From Bathymodiolus brooksi (lineage: Eukaryota > Mollusca > Bivalvia > Mytilida > Modiolidae): a stretch of 64,000 nt of DNA. A model generated the notes under the pieces. That model worked only from the letters and a program-made list of their open reading frames with translations. It was not told the origin of the DNA and searched no databases. The position numbers and the translations under genes were made by a program. This document shows, piece by piece, positions 1-14,500 of this stretch. Position 1 is the stretch's first letter, and every line of letters starts with the position of its first letter. Where the stretch lies: assembly GCA_963680875.1 (NCBI GenBank), contig OY804584.1, positions 96,058,031 to 96,122,030 of the forward strand, read 5' to 3'.

Positions 1-2683
1 TTATGTAGTGATTGGGAAAAGTACACCTCAGTGAAATTATATCTAGTGTCGAGCTATACCGTTTTAATATAGGAGGAGGGTTATGTAGTGAGTGGGAAAA
101 GTACATCTCAGTGAAATTATATCTAGTGTTGAGCTATACCGTTTTAATATAGGAGGAGGGTTATGTAGTGAGTGGGAAAAGTACACCTCAGTGAAATTAT
201 ATCTAGTGTTGAGCTATACCGTTTTAATATAGGAGGAGGGTTATGTAGTGAGTGGTAAAAGTACAACTCAATGAAATTATATCTAGTGATGAGCTATACC
301 GTTTTAATATAGGAGGAGGGTTATGTAGTGAGTGGTAAAAGTACAACTCAATGAAATTATATCTAGTGATGAGCTATACCGTTTTAATATAGGAGGAGAG
401 TTATGTAATGCGTGGGAAAAGTACACCTCAGTGAAATTATATCTAGTGTTGAGCTATACCGTTTTAATATAGGAGGAGGGTTATGTAGTGAGTTAGAAAA
501 GTACAACTCAATGAAATTATATCTAGTGTTGAGCTATACCGTTTTAATATAGGAAAAGGGTTATGTAGTGAGTAGGAAAAGTACACCTCAGTGAAATTAT
601 ATCTAGTGTTGAGCTATACTGCTTTAATATAGGAGAGTTATGTAGTGAGTGGGAAAAGTACACCTCAGTGAAATTATATCTAGTGTTGAGCTATACCATT
701 TTAATATAGGAAGAGGGTTATGTAGTGAGTAGGAAAAGTACACCTCAGTGAAATTATATCTAGTGATGAGCTATACCGTTTTAATATAGGAAGAGGGTTA
801 TGTAGTATGTGGGAAAAGTACACCTCAGTGAAATTATATCTAGTGTTGAGCTATACCGTTTTAATATAGGAAGAGGGTTATGTAGTGAGTAGGAAAAGTA
901 CACCTCAGTGAAATTATATCTAGTGTTGAGCTATACCATTTTAATATAGGAGGAGGGTTATGTAGTGATTGGGAAAGTACACCTCAGTGAAATTATATCT
1001 AGTGTTGAGCTATAACGTTTTAATATAGGAAGAGGGTTATGTAGTGAGTAGGAAAATTACACCTCAATGAAATTATATCTAGTGTTGAGCTATATCATTT
1101 TAATATAGGAGGAGGGTTATGTAGTGAGTGGGAAAAGTACACCTCAGTGAAATTATATCTAGTGTTGAGCTATACCGTTTTAATTTAGGAGGAGGGTTAT
1201 GTAGTGAGTGGTAAAAGTACACCTCAGTGAAATTATATCTAGTGTTGAGCTATACTGTTTTAATATAGGAGGAGGGTTATGTAGTGAGTGGGAAAAATAC
1301 ATCTCAGTGAAATTATATCTAGTGTTGAGCTGTACCGTTTTAATATAGGAGGAGGGTTATGTAGTGAGTGGTAAAAGTACATCTCAATGAAATTATATCT
1401 AGTGATGAGCTAGACTGTTTTAATATAGGAGGAGGGTTATGTAATGCGTGGGAAAAGTACACCTCAGTGAAATTATATCTAGTGTTGAGCTATACCGTTT
1501 TAATATAGGAAGAGGGTTATGTAGTGAGTAGGAAAAGTACACCTCAGTGAAATTATATCTAGTGTTGAGCTATACCATTTTAATATAGGAGGAGGGTTAT
1601 GTAGTGAGTGGGAAAAGTACACCTCAGTGAAATTATATCTAGTGTTGAGCTATACCGTTTTAATATTGGAAGAGGGTTATGTAGTGAGTAGGAAAAGTAC
1701 ACCTCAATGAAATTATATCTAGTGTTGAGCTATACCATTTTAATATAGGAGGAGGGTTATGTAGTGAGTGGGAAAAGTACACCTCAGTGAAATTATATCT
1801 AGTGTTGAGCTATACTGTTTTAATATAGGAGGAGGGTTATGTAATGCGTGGGAAAAGTACACCTCAGTGAAATTATATCTAGTGTTGAGCTATACCGTTT
1901 TAATATAGGAAGAGGGTTATGTAGTGAGTAGGAAAAGTACACCTCAGTGAAATTATATCTAGTGTTGAGCTATACCATTTTAATATAGGAGGAGGGTTAT
2001 GTAGTGAGTGGGAAAAGTACACCTCAGTGAAATTATATCTAGTGTTGAGCTATACCGTTTTAATATAGGAGGAGGGTTATGTAGTGAGTGGTAAAAGTAC
2101 ACCTCAGTGAAATTATATCTAGTGTTGAGCTATACTGTTTTAATATAGGAGGAGGGTTATGTAGTGAGTGGGAAAAGTACATCTCAGTGAAATTATATCT
2201 AGTGTTGAGCTATACCGTTTTAATATAGGAGGAGGGTTATGTAGTGAGTGGGAAAAGTACACCTCAGTGAAATTATATCTAGTGTTGAGCTATACCGTTT
2301 TAATATAGGAGGAGGGTTATGTAGTGAGTGGTAAAAGTACAACTCAATGAAATTATATCTAGTGATGAGCTATACCGTTTTAATATAGGAGGAGGGTTAT
2401 GTAATGAGTGGGAAAAGTACACCTCAGTGAAATTATATCTAGTGTTGAGCTATACCGTTTTAATATAGGAGGAGGGTTATGTAGTGAGTGGGAAAAGTAC
2501 AACTCAATGACATTATATCTAGTGTTGAGCTATACCGTTTTAATATAGGAAGAGGGTTATGTAGTGAGTAGGAAAAGTACACCTCAGTGAAATTATATCT
2601 AGTGTTGAGCTATACTTCTTTAATATAGGAGAGTTATGTAGTGAGTGGGAAAAGTACACCTCAGTGAAATTATATCTAGTGTT

Positions 2684-5547
2684 GAGCTCTACCGTTTTAA
2701 TATAGGAAGAGGGTTATGTAGTTAGTAGGAAAAGTACACCTCAGTGAAATTATATCTAGTGTTGAGCTATACCATTTTAATATAGGAGGAGGGTTATGTA
2801 GTTAGTGGGAAAAGTACACCTCAGTGAAATTATATCTAGTGTTGAGCTTTGCCGTTTTAATATAGGAGGAGGGTTATGTAGTGAGTGGGAAAAGTACAAC
2901 TCAATGACATTATATCTAGTGTTGAGCTATACCGTTTTAATATAGGAAGAGGGTTATGTAGTGAGTGGGAAAAGTACACCTCAGTGAAATTATATCTAGT
3001 GTTGAGCTATACTGCTTTAATATAGGAGAGTTATGTAGTGAGTGAGAAAAGTACACCTCAGTGAAATTATATCTAGTGTTGAGCTATACCGTTTTAATAT
3101 AGGAAGAGGGTTATGTAGTGAGTAGGAAAAGTACACCTCAGTGAAATTATATCTAGTGTTGAGCTATACCGTTTTAATATAGGAGGAGGGTTATGTATTG
3201 AGTGGGAAAAGTACACCTCAGTGAAATTATATCTAGTGTTGAGCTATACCGTTTTAATATAGGAGGAGGGTTATGTAGTGAGTGGGAAAAGTACAACTCA
3301 ATGATATTATATCTAGTGTTGAGCTATACCGTTTTAATATAGGAAGAGGGTTATGTAGTGAGTAGGAAAAGTACACCTCAGTGAAATTATATCTAGTGTT
3401 GAGCTATACCATTTTAATATAGGAGGAGGGTTATGTAGTGAGTGGGAAAAGTACACCTCAGTGAAATTATATCTAGTGTTGAGCTATACCATTTTAATAT
3501 AGGAGGAGGGTTATGTAGTGAGTGGGAAAAGTACACCTCAGTGAAATTATATCTAGTGTTGAGCTAACCGTTTTAATATAGGAGGAGGGCTATGTAGTGA
3601 GTGGAAAAATACACCTCAGTGAAATTATATCTAGTGTTGAGCTATACTGTTTTAATATAGGAGGAGGGTTATGTAGTGAGTGGGAAAAGTACATCTCAGT
3701 GAAATTATATCTAGTGTTGAGCTATACCATTTTAATATAGGAGGAGGGTTATGTAGTGAGTGGGAAAAGTACACCTCAGTGAAATTATATCTAGTGTTGA
3801 GCCATACTGCTTTAATATAGGAGGAGAGTTATGTAGTGAGTGGGAAAAGTACACCTCAGTGAAATTATATCTAGTGTTGAGCTATACCGTTTTAATATAG
3901 GAGGAGGGTTATGTAGTGAGTCGGAAAAGTACAACTCAATGCCATTATATCTAGTGTTGAGCTATACCGTTTTAATATAGGAAGAGGGTTATGTAGTGAG
4001 TAGGAAAAGTACACTTCAGTGAAATTATATCTAGTGTTGAGCTATACTTCTTTAATATAGGAGAGTTATGTAGTGAGTGGGAAAAGTACACCTCAGTGAA
4101 ATTATATCTAGTGTTGAGCTCTACCGTTTTAATATAGGAAGAGGGTTATGTAGTGAGTAGGAAAAGTACACCTCAGTGAAATTATATCTAGTGTTGAGCT
4201 ATACCATTTTAATATAGGAGGAGGGTTATGTAGTGAGTGGGAAAAGTACATCTCAGTGAAATTATATCTAGTGTTGAGCTATACCGTTTTAATATAGGAG
4301 GAGGGTTATGTAGTGAGTGGGAAAAGTACAACTCAATGACATTATATCTAGTGTTGAGCTATACCGTTTTAATATAGGAAGAGGGTTATGTAGTGAGTGG
4401 GAAAAGTACACCTCAGTGAAATTATATCTAGTGTTGAGCTATACTGCTTTAATATAGGAGAGTTATGTAGTGAGTGAGAAAAGTACACCTCAGTGAAATT
4501 ATATCTAATGTTGAGCTATACCGTTTTAATATAGGAAGAGGGTTATGTAGTGAGTAGGAAAAGTACACCTCAGTGAAATTATATCTAGTGTTGAGCTATA
4601 CCGTTTTAATATAGGAGGAGGGTTATGTATTGAGTGGGAAAAGTACACCTCAGTGAAATTATATCTAGTGTTGAGCTATACCGTTTTAATATAGGAGGAG
4701 GGTTATGTAGTGAGTGGGAAAAGTACAACTCAATGATATTATATCTAGTGTTGAGCTATACCGTTTTAATATAGGAAGAGGGTTATGTAGTGAGTAGGAA
4801 AAGTACACCTCAGTGAAATTATATCTAGTGTTGAGCTATACCATTTTAATATAGGAGGAGGGTTATGTAGTGAGTGGGAAAAGTACACCTCAGTGAAATT
4901 ATATCTAGTGTTGAGCTATACCATTTTAATATAGGAGGAGGGTTATGTAGTGAGTGGGAAAAGTACACCTCAGTGAAATTATATCTAGTGTTGAGCTAAC
5001 CGTTTTAATATAGGAGGAGGGCTATGTAGTGAGTGGAAAAATACACCTCAGTGAAATTATATCTAGTGTTGAGCTATACTGTTTTAATATAGGAGGAGGG
5101 TTATGTAGTGAGTGGGAAAAGTACATCTCAGTGAAATTATATCTAGTGTTGAGCTATACCATTTTAATATAGGAGGAGGGTTATGTAGTGAGTGGGAAAA
5201 GTACACCTCAGTGAAATTATATCTAGTGTTGAGCCATACTGCTTTAATATAGGAGGAGAGTTATGTAGTGAGTGGGAAAAGTACACCTCAGTGAAATTAT
5301 ATCTAGTGTTGAGCTATACCGTTTTAATATAGGAGGAGGGTTATGTAGTGAGTCGGAAAAGTACAACTCAATGCCATTATATCTAGTGTTGAGCTATACC
5401 GTTTTAATATAGGAAGAGGGTTATGTAGTGAGTAGGAAAAGTACACCTCAGTGAAATTATATCTAGTGTTGAGCTATACTTCTTTAATATAGGAGAGTTA
5501 TGTAGTGAGTGGGAAAAGTACACCTCAGTGAAATTATATCTAGTGTT
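2684..5547. repeat. 18-monomer higher-order repeat, 1432 bp, two copies plus a partial third
   Basis: The rare variant gagctctaccg occurs at 2684, 4116 and 5548, exactly 1432 bp apart. The period equals 18 monomers (1440) minus two 77-bp monomers and two single-base deletions (gctaaccg and gtggaaaaatac), which recur at the same phase. Copies are 2684-4115 and 4116-5547, with a partial third to about 6370. Copy 1 has private changes near 2780-2850 (gttagtggg, gctttgccg). Confidence 0.85.
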
Positions 5548-8500
5548 GAGCTCTACCGTTTTAATATAGGAAGAGGGTTATGTAGTGAGTAGGAAAAGTA
5601 CACCTCAGTGAAATTATATCTAGTGTTGAGCTATACCATTTTAATATAGGAGGAGGGTTATGTAGTGAGTGGGAAAAGTACATCTCAGTGAAATTATATC
5701 TAGTGTTGAGCTATACCGTTTTAATATAGGAGGAGGGTTATGTAGTGAGTGGGAAAAGTACAACTCAATGACATTATATCTAGTGTTGAGCTATACCGTT
5801 TTAATATAGGAAGAGGGTTATGTAGTGAGTGGGAAAAGTACACCTCAGTGAAATTATATCTAGTGTTGAGCTATACTGCTTTAATATAGGAGAGTTATGT
5901 AGTGAGTGAGAAAAGTACACCTCAGTGAAATTATATCTAATGTTGAGCTATACCGTTTTAATATAGGAAGAGGGTTATGTAGTGAGTAGGAAAAGTACAC
6001 CTCAGTGAAATTATATCTAGTGTTGAGCTATACCGTTTTAATATAGGAGGAGGGTTATGTATTGAGTGGGAAAAGTACACCTCAGTGAAATTATATCTAG
6101 TGTTGAGCTATACCGTTTTAATATAGGAGGAGGGTTATGTAGTGAGTGGGAAAAGTACAACTCAATGATATTATATCTAGTGTTGAGCTATACCGTTTTA
6201 ATATAGGAAGAGGGTTATGTAGTGAGTAGGAAAAGTACACCTCAGTGAAATTATATCTAGTGTTGAGCTATACCATTTTAATATAGGAGGAGGGTTATGT
6301 AGTGAGTGGGAAAAGTACACCTCAGTGAAATTATATCTAGTGTTGAGCTATACCATTTTAATATAGGAGGGTTATGTAGTGAGTTAGAAAAGTACAACTC
6401 AATGAAATTATATCTAGTGTTGAGCTATACCGTTTTAATATAGGAAGAGGGTTATGTAGTGAGTAGGAAAAGTACACCTCAGTGAAATTATATCTAGTGT
6501 TGAGCTATACTGCTTTAATATAGGAGAGTCATGTAGTGAGTGGGAAAAGTACACCTCAGTGAAATTATATCTAGTGTTGAGCTATACCGTTTTAATATAG
6601 GAAGAGGGTTATGTAGTGAGTAGGAAAAGTACACCTCAGTGAAATTATATCTAGTGATGAGCTATACTGTTTTAATATAGGAAGAGGGTTATGTAGTGAT
6701 TGGTAAAAGTACACCTCAGTGAAATTATATCTAGTGTTGAGCTATACCGTTTTAATATAGGAAGAGGGTTATGTAGTGAGTAGGAAAAGTACACCTCAAT
6801 GAAATTATATCTAGTGTTGAGCTATACCGTTTTAATATAGGAGGAGGGTTATGTAGTGAGTGGTAAAAGTACACCTCAGTGAAATTATATCTAGTGTTGA
6901 GCTATACTGTTTTAATATAGGAGGAGGGTTATGTAGTGAGTGGGAAAAGTACACCTCAGTGAAATTATATCTAGTGTTGAGCTATACCGTTTTAATATAG
7001 GAGGAGGGTTATGTAGTGAGTGGTAAAAGTACAACTCAATGAAATTATATCTAGTGATGAGCTATACCGTTTTAATATAGGAGGAGGGTTATGTAATGCG
7101 TGGGAAAAGTACACCTCAGTGAAATTATATCTAGTGTTGAGCTATACCGTTTTAATATAGGAGGAGGGTTATGTAGTGAGTTAGAAAAGTACAACTCAAT
7201 GAAATTATATCTAGTGTTGAGCTATACCGTTTTAATATAGGAAGAGGGTTATGTAGGGGAGTAGGAAAAGTACACCTCAGTGAAATTATATCTAGTGATG
7301 AGCTGTACTATTTTAATATAGGAAGAGGGTTATGTAGTGAGTGGTAAAAGTACACCTCAGTGAAATTATATCTAGTGTTGAGCTATACCGTTTTAATATA
7401 GGAAGAGGGTTATGTAGTGAGTAGGAAAAGTACACCTCAGTGAAATTATATCTAGTGTTGAGCTATACCGTTTTCATATAGGAGGAGGGTTATGTAGTGA
7501 GTTAGAAAAGTACAACTCAATGAAATTATATCTATTGTTGAGATACCCGTTTTAATATAGGAAGAGGGTTATGTAGTGAGTAGGAAAAGTACACCTCAGT
7601 GAAATTATATCTAGTGATGAGCTATACCATTTTAATATAGGAAGAGGGTTATGTAGTGAGTGGTAAAAGTACACCTCAGTGAAATTATATCTAGTGTTGA
7701 GCTATACCGTTTTAATATAGGAAGAGGGTTATGTAGTGAGTAGGAAAAGTACACCTCAGTGAAATTATATCTAGTGTTGAGCTATACCATTTTAATATAG
7801 GAGGAGGGTTATGTAGTGAGTGGGAAAAGTACACCTCAGTGAAATTATATCTAGTGTTGAGCTATACCGTTTTAATATAGGAGGAGGGTTATGTAGTGAG
7901 TGGAAAAAGTACACCTCAGTGAAATTATATCTAGTGTTGAGCTATACTGTTTTAATATAGGAGGAGGTTTATGTAGTGAGTGGGAACAGTACATCTCAGT
8001 GAAATTATAACTAATGTTGAGCTATACCATTTTAATATAGGAGGAGGGTTATGTAATGAGTGGGAAAAGTACACCTCAGTGAAATTATATCTAGTGTTGA
8101 GCTATACCGTTTTAATATAGGAGGAGGGTTATGTAGTGAGTGGTAAAAGTACAATTCAATGAAATTATATCTAGTGATGAGCTATACCGTTTTAATATAG
8201 GAGGAGGTTTATGTAATGAGTGGGAAAAGTACACCTCAGTGAAATTATATCTAGTGTTGAGCCATACTGCTTTAATATAGGAGGAGAGTTATGTAGTGAG
8301 TGGGAAAAGTACACCTCAGTGAAATTATATCTAGTGTTGAGCTATACCGTTTTAATATAGGAGGAGGGTTATGTAGTGAGTGGGAAAAGTACAACTCAAT
8401 GAAATTAAATCTAGTGTTGAGCTATATCGTTTTAATATAGGAAGAGGGTTATGTAGTGAGTAGGAAAAGTACACCTCAGTGAAATTATATCTAGTGTTGA

Positions 8501-11500
8501 GCTATACTGCTTTAATATAGGAGAGTTATGTAGTGAGTGGGAAAAGTACACCTCAGTGAAATTATATCTAGTGTTGAGCTATACCATTTTAATATAGGAA
8601 GAGGGTTATGTAGTGAGTAGGAAAAGTACACCTCAGTGAAATTATATCTAGTGTTGAGCTATACCATTTTAATATATGAGGAGGGTTATGTAGTGAGTGG
8701 GAAAAGTACACCTCAGTGAAATTATATCTAGTGTTGAGCTATACCGTTTTAATATAGGAAGAGGGTTATGTAATGTGTGGGAAAAGTACACCTCAGTGAA
8801 ATTTATATCTAGTGTTGAGCTATGCCGTTTTAACATAGGAAGAGGGTTATGTAGTGAGTAGGAAAAGTACACCTCAGTGAAATTATATCTAGTGTTGAGC
8901 TATACCATTTTAATATATGAGGAGGGTTATGTAGTGAGTGGGAAAAGTACACCTCAGTGAAATTATATCTAGTGTTGAGCTATACCGTTTTAATATAGGA
9001 AGAGGGTTATGTAGTGAGTAGGAAAAGTACACCTCAATGAAATTATATCTAGTGTTGAGCTATACCATTTTAATATAGGAGGAGGGTTATGTAGTGAGTG
9101 GGAAAAGTACACCTCAGTGAAATTATATCTAGTGTTGAGCTATACCGTTTTAATATAGGAAGAGGGTTATGTAGTGAGTAGGAAAAGTACACCTCAGTGA
9201 AATTATATCTAGTGTTGAGCTATACCATTTTAATATAGGGGGAGGGTTATGTAGTGAGTGGGAAAAGTACACCTCAGTGAAATTATATCTAGTGTTGAGC
9301 TATACCGTTTTAATATAGGAGGAGGGTTATGTAGTGAGTGGAAAAAGTACACCTCAGTGAAATTATATCTAGTGTTGAGCTATACTGTTTTAATATAGGA
9401 GGAGGTTTATGTAGTGAGTGGGAAAAGTACATCTCAGTGAAATTATATCTAGTGTTGAGCTATACCATTTTAATATAGGAGGAGGGTTATGTAATGAGTG
9501 GGAAAAGTACACCTAAGTGAAATTATATCTAGTGTTGAGCTATACCGTTTTAATATAGGAGGAGGGTTATGTAGTGAGTGGTAAAAGTACAATTCAATGA
9601 AATCATATCTAGTGATGAGCTATACCGTTTTAATATAGGAAGAGGGTTATGTAATGAGTGGGAAAAGTACACCTTAGTGAAATTATATCTAGTGTTGAGC
9701 TATACCATTTTAATATAGGAAGAGGGTTATGTAGTGAGTGGGAAAAGTACACCTCAGTGAAATTATATCTAGTGTTGAGCTATACCGTTTTAATATAGGA
9801 AGAGGGTTATGTAGTGAGTGGGGTTAAGTACACCTCAGTGAAATTATATCTAGTGTTGAGCTATACTGTTTTAATATAGGAGGAGGGTTATGTAGTGAGT
9901 GGGGTTAAGTACACCTCAGTGAAATTATATCTAGTGTTGAGCTATACTGTTTTAATATAGGAAGAGGGTTATGTAGTGAGTGGGGTTAAGTACACCTCAG
10001 TGAAATTATATCTAGTGTTGAGCAATACCGTTTTAATATAGGAAGAGGGTTATGTAGTGAATAGGAAAAGTACACCTCAGTGAAATTATATCTAGTGTTG
10101 AGCTATACTGTTTTAATATAGGAGGGTTATGTAGTAAGTGGGAAAAGTACACCTCAGTGAAATTATATCTAGTGTTGAGCTATACCGTTTTAATATAGGA
10201 AGAGGGTTATGTAGTGAGTAGGAAAAGTACACCTCAGTGAAATTATATCTAGTGTTGAGCTATACTGTTTTAATATAGGAGGGTTATGTAGTAAGTGGGA
10301 AAAGTACACCTCAGTGAAATTATATCTAGTGTTGAGCTATACCGTTTTAATATAGGAAGAGGGTTATGTAGTGAGTAGGAAAAGTACACCTCAGTGAAAT
10401 TATATCTAGTGTTGAGCTATACTGTTTTAATATAGGAGGAGGGTTATGTAGTGAATGGGAAAAGTACACCTCAGTGGAATTATATCTAGTGTTGAGCTAT
10501 ACCGTTTTAATATAGGAGGAGGGTTATGTAGTGAGTGGTAAAAGTACAACTCAATGAAATTATATCTAGTGATGAGCTATACCGTTTTAATATAGGAAGA
10601 GGGTTATGTAGTGTGTGGGAAAAGTACACCTCAGTGAAATTATATCTAGTGTTGAGCTATACCGTTTTAATATAGGAAGAGGGTTATGTAGTGAGTAGCA
10701 AAAGTACACCTCAGTGAAATTATATCTAGTGTTGAGCTATACCGTTTTAATATAGGAAGAGGGTTATGTAGTGAGTAGGAAAAGTACACCTCAGTGAAAT
10801 TATATCTAGTGTTGAGCTATACCATTTTAATATAGGAGGAGGGTTATGTAGTGAGTGGGAAAAGTACACCTCAGTGAAATTATATCTAGTGTTGAGCTAT
10901 ACCGTTTTAATATAGGAGGAGGGTTATGTAGTGAGTGGAAAAAGTACACCTCAGTGAAATTATATCTAGTGTTGAGCTATACCATTTTAATATAGGAGGA
11001 GGGTTATGTAGTGAGTGGGAAAAGTACACCACAGTGAAATTATATCTAGTGTTGAGCTATACCGTTTTAATATAGGAAGAGGGTTATGTAGTGAGTGGGG
11101 TTAAGTACACCTCAGTGAAATTATATCTAGTGTTGAGCTATACTGTTTTAATATAGGAGGAGGGTTATGTAGTGAGTGGGGTTAAGTACACCTCAGTGAA
11201 ATTATATCTAGTGTTGAGCTATACCGTTTTAATATAGGAAGAGGGTTATGTAGTGAGTGGGGTTAAGTACACCTCAGTGAAATTATATCTAGTGTTGAGC
11301 TATACCGTTTTAATATAGGAAGAGGGTTATGTAGTGAATAGGAAAAGTACACCTCAGTGAAATTATATCTAGTGTTGAGCTATACTGTTTTAATATAGGA
11401 GGGTTATGTAGTAAGTGGGAAAAGTACACCTCAGTGAAATTATATCTAGTGTTGAGCTATACCGTTTTAATATAGGAGGAGGGTTATTTAGTGAGTGGGA

Positions 11501-14500
11501 AAAGTACACCTCAGTGAAATTATATCTAGTGTTGAGCTATACCGTTTTAATATAGGAAGAGGGTTATGTAGTGAGTAGGAAAAGTACACCTCAGTGAAAT
11601 TATATCTAGTGTTGAGCTATACTGTTTTAATATAGGAGGAGGGTTATGTAGTGAATGGGAAAAGTACACCTCAGTGAAATTATATCTAGTGTTGAGCTAT
11701 ACCGTTTTAATATAGGAGGAGGGTTATGTAGTGAGTGGTAAAAGTACAACTCAATGAAATTATATCTAGTGATGAGCTATACCGTTTTAATATAGGAGGA
11801 GGGTTATGTAATGCGTGGGAAAAGTACACCTCAGTGAAATTATATCTAGTGTTGAGCTATACCGTTTTAATATAGGAGGAGGGTTGTGTAGTGAGTTAGA
11901 AAAGTACAACTCAATGAAATTATATCTAGTGTTGAGCTATACCGTTTTAATATAGGAAGAGGGTTATGTAGTGAGTGGGAAAAGTACACCTCAGTGAAAT
12001 TATATCTAGTGTTGAGCTATACTGCTTTAATATAGGAGAGTTATGTAGTGAGTGGGAAAAGTACACCTCAGTGAAATTATATCTAGTGTTGAGCTATACC
12101 GTTTTAATATAAGAAGAGGGTTATGTAGTGAGTAGGAAAAGTACACCTCAGTAAAATTATATCTAGTGATGAGCTATACCGTTTTAATATAGGAAGAGGG
12201 TTATGTAGTGAGTGGTAAAAGTACACCTCAGTGAAATTATATCTAGTGTTGAGCTATACCGTTTTAATATAGGAAGAGGGTTATGTAGTGAGTAGGAAAA
12301 GTACACCTCAGTGAAATTATATCTAGTGTTGAGCTATACCATTTTAATATAGGAGGAGGGTTATGTAGTGAGTGGGAAAAGTACACCTCAGTGAAATTAT
12401 ATCTAGTGTTGAGCTATACCGTTTTAATATAGGAGGAGGGTTATGTAGTGAGTGGTAAAAGTACACCTCAGTGAAATTATATCTAGTGTTGAGCTATACT
12501 GTTTTAATATAGGAGGAGGGTTATGTAGTGAGTGGGAAAAGTACACCTCAGTGAAATTATATCTAGTGTTGAGCTATACCGTTTTAATATAGGAAGAGGG
12601 TTATGTAGTGAGTGGGAAAAGTACACCTCAGTGAAATTATATCTAGTGTTGAGCTATATCGTTTTAATATAGGAAGAGGGTTATGTAGTGAGTAGGAAAA
12701 GTACACCTCAGTGAAATTATATCTAGTGTTGAGCTATACTGCTTTAATATAGGAGAGTTATGTAGTGAGTGGGAAAAGTACACCTCAGTGAAATTATATC
12801 TATTGTTGAGCTATACCGTTTTAATATAGGAAGAGGGTTATGTAGTGAGTAGGAAAAGTACACCTCAGTGAAATTATATCTAGTGATGAGCTATACCGTT
12901 TTAATATAGGAGGAGGGTTATGTAGTGAGTGGTAAAAGTACAACTCAATGAAATTATATCTAGTGATGAGCTATACCGTTTTAATATAGGAGCAGGGTTA
13001 TGTAATGCGTGGGAAAAGTTCACCTCAGTGAAATTATATCTAGTGTTGAGCTATTCCGTTTTAATATAGGAAGAGGGTTATGTAGTGAGTAGGAAAAGTA
13101 CACCTCAGTGAAATTATATCCAGTGATGAGCTATACCGTTTTAATATAGGAAGAGGGTTATGTAGTGTGTGGGAAAAGTACACCTCAGTGAAATTATATC
13201 TAGTGTTGAGCTAAACTGCTTTAATATAGGAGAGTTATGTAGTGAGTGGGAAAAGTACACCTCAGTGAAATTATATCTAGTGTTGAGCTATACCGTTTTA
13301 ATATAGGAAGAGGGTTATGTAGTGAGTAGGAAAAGTACACCTCAGTGAAATTATATCTAGTGATGAGCTATACCGTTTTAATATAGGAAGAGGGTTATGT
13401 AGTGAGTGGTAAAAGTACACCTCAGTGAAATTATATCTAGTGTTGAGCTATACCGTTTTAATATAGGAAGAGGGTTATGTAGTGAGTAGGAAAAGTGCAC
13501 CTCAGTGAAATTATATCTAGTGTTGAGCTATACCATTTTAATATAGGAGGAGGGTTATGTAGTGAGTGGGAAAAGTACACCTCAGTGAAATTATATCTAG
13601 TGTTGAGCTATACCGTTTTAATATAGGAGGAGGGTTATGTAGTGAGTGGTAAAAGTACAACTCAATGAAATTATATCTAGTGATGAGCTATACTGTTTTA
13701 ATATAGGAGGAGGGTTATGTAATGAGTGGGAAAAGTACACCTCAGTGAAATTATATCTAGTGTTGAGCCATACTGCTTTAATATAGGAGGAGAGTTATGT
13801 AGTGAGTGGGAAAAGTACACCTCAGTGAAATTATATCTAGTGTTGAGCTATATCGTTTTAATATAGGAAGAGGGTTATGTAGTGAGTAGGAAAAGTACAC
13901 CTCAGTGAAATTATATCTAGTGTTGAGCTATACTGCTTTAATATAGGAGAGTTATGTAGTGAGTGGGAAAAGTACACCTCAGTGAAATTATATCTAGTGT
14001 TGAGCTATACCGTTTTAATATAGGAAGAGGGTTATGTAGTGAGTAGGAAAAGTACACCTCAGTGAAATTATATCCAGTGATGAGCTATACCGTTTTAATA
14101 TAGGAAGAGGGTTATGTAGTGTGTGGGAAAAGTACACCTCAGTGAAATTATATCTAGTGTTGAGCTATACCGTTTTAATATAGGAAGAGGGTTATGTAGT
14201 GAGTAGGAAAAGTACACCTCAGTGAAATTATATCTAGTGTTGAGCTATACCATTTTAATATAGGAGGAGGGTTATGTAGTGAGTGGGAAAAGTACACCTC
14301 AGTGAAATTATATCTAGTGTTGAGCTATACCGTTTTAATATAGGAGGAGGGTTATGTAGTGGGTGGAAAAAGTACACCTTAGTGAAATTATATCTAGTGT
14401 TGAGCTATACCATTTTAATATAGGAAGAGGGTTATGTAGTGAGTGGGAAAAGTACACCTCAGTGAAATTATATCTAGTGTTGAGCTATACCGTTTTAATA

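Noticed and set aside
8669..8872. Minus-strand 67-codon frame inside satellite 1
   Set aside because: It exists because one monomer carries an extra t (aaatttatat near 8802) that joins frames. It is antisense satellite with no conserved protein signal.
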